A stretch of DNA of 5,477 nucleotides from Gemmatimonadaceae bacterium (GTDB lineage Bacteria > Gemmatimonadota > Gemmatimonadetes > Gemmatimonadales > Gemmatimonadaceae), in contig JANWKK010000062.1 of assembly GCA_025451425.1 (NCBI GenBank), positions 1 to 5,477 of the forward strand. The letters are read 5' to 3'. The stretch's first letter is position 1. Each line of letters begins with the position of its first letter. Shown piece by piece: positions 1 to 4,112 of the stretch. Position numbers and translations under genes: made by a program. Below the pieces are notes generated by a model. It searched no databases, was not told where the DNA came from, and worked only from the letters and a program-made list of their open reading frames with translations.

Positions 1-70
1 CCCACGTGAGCGCCTTCAGGACTAAGGCGTCGAGCGTTCCACGCATCAGGTCTTCGGACTCCCTGGCCAT
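1..70 (-). CDS. PadR-family transcriptional regulator, N-terminal 23 codons (runs off left edge)
   Basis: Reading the minus strand from an ATG at 70-68 gives MARESEDLMRGTLDALVLKA followed by LTW and then the window edge. The segment LMRGTLDALVLKALTW matches the start of the PadR winged-helix domain, whose members typically read L-x-G-T-L-D-x-L-(I/V)-L-x-x-L and then GxxHGY; that second motif would lie outside the window. A purine-rich GGGGAG stands 4 bases before the ATG, which supports this start. PadR proteins are small (about 110 residues) DNA-binding repressors. In Acidobacteriota they commonly precede MacB/FtsX-like ABC permease genes, but no such neighbour is visible here. The gene is transcribed divergently from the propeller gene at 447. 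The motif is short but very characteristic, so the family call is fairly firm; the regulated target is unknown. Confidence 0.8.
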   Translation of the reverse strand, partial: MARESEDLMRGTLDALVLKALTW

Positions 71-128
71 AGCACTCCCCGGATGTTCTCCGGTAACGCT
101 CGCACAGGTGAGTTGGCGACGTATAGGT

Positions 129-141
129 GCGGTGCCACCGC
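129..141. promoter_or_regulatory. GC-rich palindrome, candidate operator upstream of PadR
   Basis: GCGGTG-C-CACCGC is a perfect inverted repeat with 6-base arms around one central base. It sits 58 bases upstream of the PadR start codon and immediately beside the possible minus-strand -10 hexamer TATACG (125-120). That position would suit an autoregulatory operator. However, described PadR operators are usually AT-richer ATGT...ACAT dyads, and short GC palindromes arise easily by chance in GC-rich DNA. Confidence 0.25.
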
Positions 142-276
142 CACGCCAGACAGCACGATCGCGTCGGGATCAGCCAGACCCGAGCGGAGCAAAACTCATG
201 CGGACCGTTCCGGTGCGCTGTGTTCGAGCAACTGGACGTCGTTCATCGACCGTTCATCTAACTTTCAACCCCAGAC

Positions 277-295
277 GGAGGGAGCAAATCTGATG
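277..295 (+). promoter_or_regulatory. Orphan strong ribosome-binding site plus ATG
   Basis: GGAGGGAG at 277-284 is a near-ideal Shine-Dalgarno sequence, followed after 8 bases by ATG at 293-295. The frame it opens runs to 538, overlaps the start of the propeller gene out of frame, and encodes an Arg/Cys/Asp-rich peptide beginning MRGCSTRIVGRASL that resembles no known family and has no hydrophobic signal segment. It may be the surviving start region of a gene whose body has been lost, or a chance purine run. I do not call a gene here. Confidence 0.3.
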
Positions 296-446
296 CGGGG
301 CTGCTCCACGAGAATTGTCGGCCGAGCCTCGTTGTACGGATGTAGGATGACGCTCGACGCGACGCTATCGGATGACGTCGGGTCCGCGCCGTCCGTGGGA
401 CACACTCGGGACGGGCGCGCGATGGCAATCATGAGCGAGGTTCTCA

Positions 447-1505
447 ATGATCAGACACGGGCTCACGACGCTGGCCTTCCTTGTCGCCGCCGGCCTTGGC
501 GCACCGACGATGAGCCATGCACAAGCGTTCAAGGTTGAAAAATTCGACATCAAAGGCGACGGCGGAACGGACTACGTCGCGGTGGAACCCGCAACGGGTC
601 GCGTGTTCGTGTCGCGCAGCACGCACATGATGGTCGTCGACGGGGCGACGGGGAAGGTGGTCGGCGACATCCCGAACACGCCCGGTGTCCATGGAGCCGG
701 CCTCGCCACCAAGGCGGGTCACGGCTTTACGACGAACGGCGGCGACCAGACCGTCACGATGTTCGATCTGAAGACGCTGGCGGTGATCAAGCAGATCAAG
801 ATCGGCCCCGGCCTCGACGGCATCATGTACGACGAGCCGGACGACAAGATCATCCTGACGAATCACAGCCGCCCGATCGGCACGATGACCGCGATCGATC
901 CCAGGACCGGTGACGTCGTCGCGACCGTGGAGCTCGAGGATACGGCGCCGGAAGGGGCCGCCGCGGACGGCAAGGGACACATCTTCGTCAACAACGAAGG
1001 CAAGCACACGATGCAGGTGATCGACGTGAAGACGTGGAAAGCGACCGCATCGTGGCCGCTCGCGCCATGCGAAGGGCCAACCGGTATCGCCTACGACAAA
1101 GCGTCCAACCGGATCTTCGCCGGCTGCAACCGGACGTCGGTCGTCGTCGACGCGAGCTCGGGCAAGATCGTGGCGACCATCCCGAACGGCACGCGCGTCG
1201 ACGCGTTGGGATGGGATCCGGGCAAGAAACTGATCTTCATTCCGAACGGCGGCGAGGGCAACGTCACCGTCGTCCATCAGGATGCCGCCGACAAGTACAC
1301 GGTGGTGGCGACGGTTCCGACCTTCGCCGGCGCGAAGACGATCACCGTCGATCCGAAGACGCACGATGCGTATCTGTTCCAGCCGGAACGTGGCCCGGTC
1401 CCGCCGCCTCCGGCGGGCGCGCCGCCGGCCACGGCTCCGGGCGGACGTGGCCGCGGTCCTCAGGGGCCGATCGTCGCGGCGTGGTTCATCGCGATCAGAC
1501 CCTGA
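447..1505 (+). CDS. Exported YncE-like YVTN beta-propeller protein
   Basis: This intact 352-residue protein has a signal peptide (MIRH, hydrophobic LTTLAFLVAAGLGAP, then SHAQA; cleavage probably after residue 25 or 27), so it should act in the periplasm or outside the cell. The mature part is built of repeated blades with the pattern xxDxxTGKVVxxI: VVDGATGKVVGDI (63-75), FDLKTLAVIKQI (106-117), IDPRTGDVVATV (150-161), VIDVKTWKATASW (191-203) and VVDASSGKIVATI (233-245). These are typical of YVTN/YncE propellers. No catalytic residues are evident; such proteins are thought to bind ligands or partners. Two cysteines, C208 and C227, lie in adjacent strands and could form a disulfide. The C-terminus (about 315-340) is a Pro-, Ala-, Gly- and Arg-rich tail followed by a short last strand. 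The start is supported by GAGG at 437-440, 6 bases before the ATG. The family is clear; the specific role is unknown. Confidence 0.9.
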   Translation: MIRHGLTTLAFLVAAGLGAPTMSHAQAFKVEKFDIKGDGGTDYVAVEPATGRVFVSRSTHMMVVDGATGKVVGDIPNTPGVHGAGLATKAGHGFTTNGGDQTVTMFDLKTLAVIKQIKIGPGLDGIMYDEPDDKIILTNHSRPIGTMTAIDPRTGDVVATVELEDTAPEGAAADGKGHIFVNNEGKHTMQVIDVKTWKATASWPLAPCEGPTGIAYDKASNRIFAGCNRTSVVVDASSGKIVATIPNGTRVDALGWDPGKKLIFIPNGGEGNVTVVHQDAADKYTVVATVPTFAGAKTITVDPKTHDAYLFQPERGPVPPPPAGAPPATAPGGRGRGPQGPIVAAWFIAIRP

Positions 1506-1615
1506 ATCTGCATCAGTCGACGACCCTGGACGAGGGCGGCTTCCACACACGCCCGAGTGGCCAGACTCCAGGCCCGGCGCGAGACCAAAGCGTAGGTGAC
1601 GTGCGACGCTCGGGT

Positions 1616-2095
1616 TCACCGACTGCCGTCCTTGCGCGCCTTCGGGTCCGCCGGCTCGAACTTCGCGGGAGCCACGTCGATGTTGGCGTCGATCTCTGAA
1701 ATCTTGAACAGATTCTCGTCTTCCATGTAGTGCGTGATGATCAAGTACGGCAATTTGAGGCCATCCACGTCACGATAGTCTTCAAACGAGGTCTCCTCCA
1801 CTTTGGTTCCAAGCGGCGTCTCGATCGTGACCTGGTCTTTGTACAACAGTCCTGTCTGGACATCGAAGAACAGCCGCTCAACGGCGTCGGGGTACGAGTT
1901 CGCGGGGCCGGTCGGGCGTAATCTGCCTGGATGTGATTCGACGAGGTAATACGATCGATCGCCGATCGTCTCGATGCCCGTCACTTTTCGCCTGACGTCC
2001 GACTTCTCGTACTTCACCGGTTGCAGCAACGCGGCGAAATCCTTGAGTGCGGCGATCACGCCGGGCTGCAGGTCGGTTCTCCGCACGCCCTTCAG
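1616..2095 (-). pseudogene. C-terminal fragment of a reaction-centre-cytochrome-associated domain protein (5' end lost)
   Basis: About 158 residues at the C-terminus of this minus-strand frame look real. Recognisable segments are GIETIGDRSYYLVES, ERLFFDVQTGLLYKDQ, ETPLGTKVEETSFEDYRDVD, GLKLPYLI, and an ending with ISEIDANIDVAPAKFEPAD. This pattern (GDRxxYxVE, FFDxxTGLL, TPLG, DYRDVDGxKxP, FxxP) is the C-terminal domain seen in acidobacterial proteins, often behind a reaction-centre-type cytochrome c or as stand-alone periplasmic proteins related to lipoprotein-carrier folds. The heme motif CxxCH and any signal peptide are absent. Homology stops near position 2092; upstream the open frame continues to an ATG at 2419, but that part is only the antisense of the kinase gene. 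The gene has therefore lost its 5' portion, or the assembly joins two loci here. It faces the propeller gene tail to tail, with 110 bases between them. Confidence 0.65.
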
Positions 2096-2656
2096 CAGCA
2101 GGTCGAACCTCACTTCCTGTTCAACGCGCTCAACGCCGTTGCCGGCCTGGTGCGAGACCAGAAGAACGACACCGCCGTGCGAGCGATTGCCGGGTTGAGC
2201 GATTGCCTTCGCCGTGTGCTGCGCGCGTCCGACGGGGTGTTGGTGACCCTCGGCCACGAGCTCGAATTCGCTCAGAAGTACCTCGACCTCCAGCGCCTGC
2301 GATTTGGCGAGGCGCTCGAGGTGATCGTGGACATTCCGGGCCCGCTGCTCGCGTGCCAGGTGCCGAATCTCGTGCTGCAGCCCATTGTCGACAACGCGGT
2401 CAAACATGGCATCTCGCAACGGGCCCGCCGCGGTGCGATTCGACTCGGTGCGGGGGCTTCCGGCGACACGCTCACGCTCACGGTCTACAACGACGGCCCA
2501 CAGTTGTCGGAACGTGCGTCACGACCGGGATTCGGGATCGGCCTCTCCAATCTCGAAGCACGGCTCCGAATGTTGTACGGCGACGCACTTCGTCTCGCGA
2601 TGGAGAATGCCGTCAACGGGGTGATAGTGTCTGTGGCGATCCCGTTGCGACGGTAA
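2021..2656 (+). CDS. Truncated LytS-type sensor histidine kinase (catalytic core only)
   Basis: From about 2093 the frame encodes a His_kinase/HATPase_c core of the LytS/YehU class. It has the H-box QVEPHFLFNALN with the phospho-accepting His (codon 2111-2113), a dimerisation helix with LGHELEFAQKYLDLQRLRF, the N-box PIVDNAVKHG (Asn at 2393-2395), the G1 motif YNDGP and the G2 motif GFGIGLSNLEARL. All key residues are present. Full-length members carry a membrane or sensor region of several hundred residues before the H-box. Here that region is missing, and codons 2021-2092 are merely the antisense of the neighbouring cytochrome-domain fragment. The only upstream start in frame is a TTG at 2021 without a ribosome-binding site, so production of a stable protein is doubtful. 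If made, it would be a cytosolic kinase core with no sensor. It is followed after 10 bases by its cognate-type regulator, in one operon. Family certain; functionality unlikely. Confidence 0.75.
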   Translation: MQQRGEILECGDHAGLQVGSPHALQQQVEPHFLFNALNAVAGLVRDQKNDTAVRAIAGLSDCLRRVLRASDGVLVTLGHELEFAQKYLDLQRLRFGEALEVIVDIPGPLLACQVPNLVLQPIVDNAVKHGISQRARRGAIRLGAGASGDTLTLTVYNDGPQLSERASRPGFGIGLSNLEARLRMLYGDALRLAMENAVNGVIVSVAIPLRR

Positions 2657-2660
2657 GGAG
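2655..2660 (+). promoter_or_regulatory. Shine-Dalgarno of the response regulator, overlapping the kinase stop
   Basis: AAGGAG begins inside the kinase stop codon TAA (2654-2656) and lies 6 bases before the GTG at 2667. This decides the unusual GTG start and points to translational coupling with the kinase. Confidence 0.75.
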
Positions 2661-2666
2661 TGCGCC

Positions 2667-3425
2667 GTGCCGGCCAGGAAGATCCGAACCATCATCGCCG
2701 ACGACGAACCGCTCGCGCGACGCAATGTGATGGCGCTGCTCCGTCGCGATCCGGAGATCGACATCGTGGGCGAGTGTGGATCCGGCGCCGAAGCGATCTC
2801 GGCGATTGACCGAACCCAACCCGACCTGGTGTTTCTCGACATCCAGATGCCCGAGTGCACGGGATTCGACGTGCTCGAGCGACTCGGGCCCCGCCTGGTA
2901 TCTGAAATCGTGTTCGTGACTGCCCACGACACATACGCGCTCCAGGCGTTCGAAGCGGGAGCGCTGGACTACCTGCTGAAGCCTTTCGCGGACGAGCGGT
3001 TCGAAGTCGCGCTCCGCCGGATCAAGTCGAGGGTCGTGCTCCGCGATCTGGCCAGACCGGACCGGCGGTTGTTCGTTCGGAGCGTAGGCAAAATCTCCCT
3101 GGTGCCCATCGACGACATCGATTGGATCGAGGCCGCCGATTACTACGCGTGCCTCCACGTCGGACCGGCCACGCACCTGATCCGCAGGACGATCCACCAG
3201 CTCGAACACGAACTGGAGTCGTCGACGTTCTGTCGGATCCATCGATCGAGCATCGTGAACCTCCGGCGAATCCAGACGCTCGCGCTCAATGAAGGCGGGG
3301 AATACGAGGTCGTCCTCCAGGATGGCCAGAAGCTGCGATTGAGCCGCGGTTATCGGCAGCGACTGCAAGCGCGCCTCGAGAATGGAACGGTGCGCCGAGA
3401 GGACGCCCCACATCATTCTCACTGA
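2667..3425 (+). CDS. LytTR-family response regulator
   Basis: This intact 252-residue regulator has a receiver domain (about 6-120) followed by a LytTR DNA-binding domain (about 133-236). The receiver has acidic residues D12/D13, the phosphorylation site D58 in VFLDIQMP, T85 in FVTAHD and K105 in LLKPF. The LytTR part shows LFVRSVGKISLVPIDDIDWI, an Ala-Ala-Asp-Tyr-Tyr turn, TIHQLEHEL and FCRIHRSSIVNL, all hallmarks of AlgR/LytR regulators. The start is GTG: AAGGAG at 2655-2660 lies 6 bases upstream and overlaps the kinase stop codon, so the two genes are translationally close and co-transcribed. Phosphorylation would come from the upstream kinase, but that gene lacks its sensor half, so this regulator may be orphaned or driven by another kinase. 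Its stop (3423-3425) lies just past the stop of the opposing receptor remnant (3419-3421). The target genes cannot be inferred from this window. Confidence 0.93.
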   Translation: MPARKIRTIIADDEPLARRNVMALLRRDPEIDIVGECGSGAEAISAIDRTQPDLVFLDIQMPECTGFDVLERLGPRLVSEIVFVTAHDTYALQAFEAGALDYLLKPFADERFEVALRRIKSRVVLRDLARPDRRLFVRSVGKISLVPIDDIDWIEAADYYACLHVGPATHLIRRTIHQLEHELESSTFCRIHRSSIVNLRRIQTLALNEGGEYEVVLQDGQKLRLSRGYRQRLQARLENGTVRREDAPHHSH

Positions 3426-3763
3426 CGCCGCAGACCTGGTTGCTTCTGATGGAATACTTCGGCAGAACCCGAAAGGGCGCCGCTCAGCACCGGCTCGTGG
3501 ATCGCATTGACGCCGAACGTCAGATTGTGCGCCGCGGACGCGTGCGTGAGGTCATAGCGGATCTGGTACTTCCGCTGATTGCGCAGCACAGGAAACGTGG
3601 TGATCGGCGTCGCGAATTGGTTGTCGCCGAAGGTTTCGAACCCCGAAATGGTGTGGAACGTCGCGCTGAACGGAAACGCCAGCGCAAAGCCCAGGGTCGA
3701 ATTGCGCGTCTCGGTGTGGTGCAAGTCGCTCGCGGCAAGCGTCAGGGCGTACGAGCCGCCCTT

Positions 3764-3824
3764 CAATACGAAACTACTGCTCGAACCATACAAACTACCG
3801 CTCGAGACGGCTTACTACCATCGA
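3764..3824. repeat. Imperfect tandem repeat of ~21 bases, three copies
   Basis: Three contiguous units end in the same TCGA: 3764-3784 (...GAAACTACTGCTCGA), 3785-3805 (...CAAACTACCGCTCGA) and a diverged 19-base unit 3806-3824 (...CTTACTACCATCGA). The first two units share AAACTAC(T/C)GCTCGA with one mismatch in 14 bases. A 21-base period keeps the frame of the receptor remnant on the minus strand, where it yields Ser/Gly-rich codons. Both stop codons of that remnant fall in the third, diverged unit. Confidence 0.5.
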
Positions 3825-3977
3825 ACGTAGGTGGACGCGAGGCGATCGACCACTCGGCGCGTGCCCCCTGCGTAGTGCGTCCAGAGCGTTGACGACGACT
3901 GCTCGTCCAAGATGGACAAACGATCGTGCTGCCCTGCCTCGTCCACTTCGATGCCGTTGCCAAACTCGACGCCGCCA

Positions 3978-4006
3978 ATATCTGTCAACAGATATCGATT
4001 ATCGAT
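3978..4006. promoter_or_regulatory. AT-rich palindrome cluster, candidate operator
   Basis: ATATCTGT-CA-ACAGATAT (3978-3995) is a perfect inverted repeat with 8-base arms and a 2-base spacer. It overlaps by two bases a second element, ATCGAT-T-ATCGAT (3994-4006). The cluster is markedly AT-richer than its surroundings and lies 107-135 bases upstream of the propeller gene at 4113, a plausible place for a regulator to bind. It is also inside the open frame of the receptor remnant (residues around NRYLLTDI), so codon constraint could explain part of it. No clear -35/-10 pair accompanies it. Confidence 0.35.
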
Positions 4007-4101
4007 GTCCGGAGAAACAGTAGACAGTGACCCGATGGAGTGCTAGCGTTCCGCATCCGTCGAACGCGTGGTCCGTCGCGACTCCTTGGTCGCGCGCCTG
4101 C

Positions 4102-4105
4102 GGAG
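4102..4105 (+). promoter_or_regulatory. Shine-Dalgarno of the BNR/VPS10 propeller gene
   Basis: GGAG lies 7 bases before the ATG at 4113-4115. It fixes the start of the downstream gene, which is followed directly by a signal peptide. Confidence 0.65.
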
Positions 4106-4112
4106 TCTCCAC

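Larger units (their letters stand above)
71..446. other. Divergent intergenic region between PadR start and propeller gene
   Basis: This 376-base stretch separates two divergent starts, so it should carry the promoters of both. Translation in all frames gives only Arg/Ser-rich, low-quality peptides with no recognisable family. The only structured items I see are a GC-rich palindrome at 129-141, a possible minus-strand -10 element TATACG (125-120) without a good -35, and a strong orphan ribosome-binding site at 277-284. I could not find a convincing sigma70 -35/-10 pair facing the propeller gene. Confidence 0.6.
3419..4042 (-). pseudogene. TonB-dependent receptor (Oar-like) remnant with two adjacent in-frame stops
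   Basis: On the minus strand one single frame reads from 4042 to 3422. The first 75 codons give segments such as SPDIDNRYLLTDIGGVEFGN, EVDEAGQHDRLSILDEQ, TLWTHYAGGTRRVVDRL and ASTYVRW. Then come TAG (3817-3815) and TAA (3814-3812). The same frame continues for 130 codons with LKGGSYALTLAASDLHHTET, LGFALAFPFSATFHTISGFE, ITTFPVLRNQRKYQIRYDL and HNLTFGVNAIHEPVLSG. The last segments, with alternating barrel strands and the HNLxFGxNxIxEP pattern, resemble the early barrel of Oar-like TonB-dependent receptors of Acidobacteriota. These outer-membrane proteins are usually around 1000 residues, so this piece of about 200 codons lacks the N-terminal plug region and most of the barrel. Homology appears to end near 3440-3460; the final residues QKQPGLRRQ look random. 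An in-frame TAG at 4045-4043 closes the upstream side. A longer TTG-started open frame (3793 to 3419) exists but would not make a functional receptor. Confidence 0.65.

Noticed and set aside
444..1619. 391-residue open frame antisense to the propeller gene
   Set aside because: It is an Arg/Asp-rich shadow produced by GC-biased codon positions of the intact plus-strand gene, with no domain motifs and no ribosome-binding site.
1506..1620. Possible bidirectional terminator between the convergent genes
   Set aside because: The best stems are GGGCG/CGCCC (1534-1538 with 1550-1554, 11-base loop) and GGTGA/TCACC (1595-1599 with 1616-1620, 16-base loop). Both are short, with long loops and no T-run.
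2096..2419. N-terminal ~108 residues of the minus-strand frame ending at 1616
   Set aside because: This part is the antisense of the kinase core, whose H-box and N-box are unmistakable. It has no resemblance to the cytochrome-associated domain that follows.
3763..3978. 71-residue minus-strand frame overlapping the receptor remnant
   Set aside because: It is the remnant read in the wrong frame and is Ser/Arg-rich with no motif. The neighbouring frame gives coherent receptor-like sequence.
3957..3984. Promoter-like TTGCCA - 16 bases - TATCTG
   Set aside because: The -10 match is poor, the transcript leader would be over 120 bases, and the stretch lies in a frame that still reads as receptor protein.
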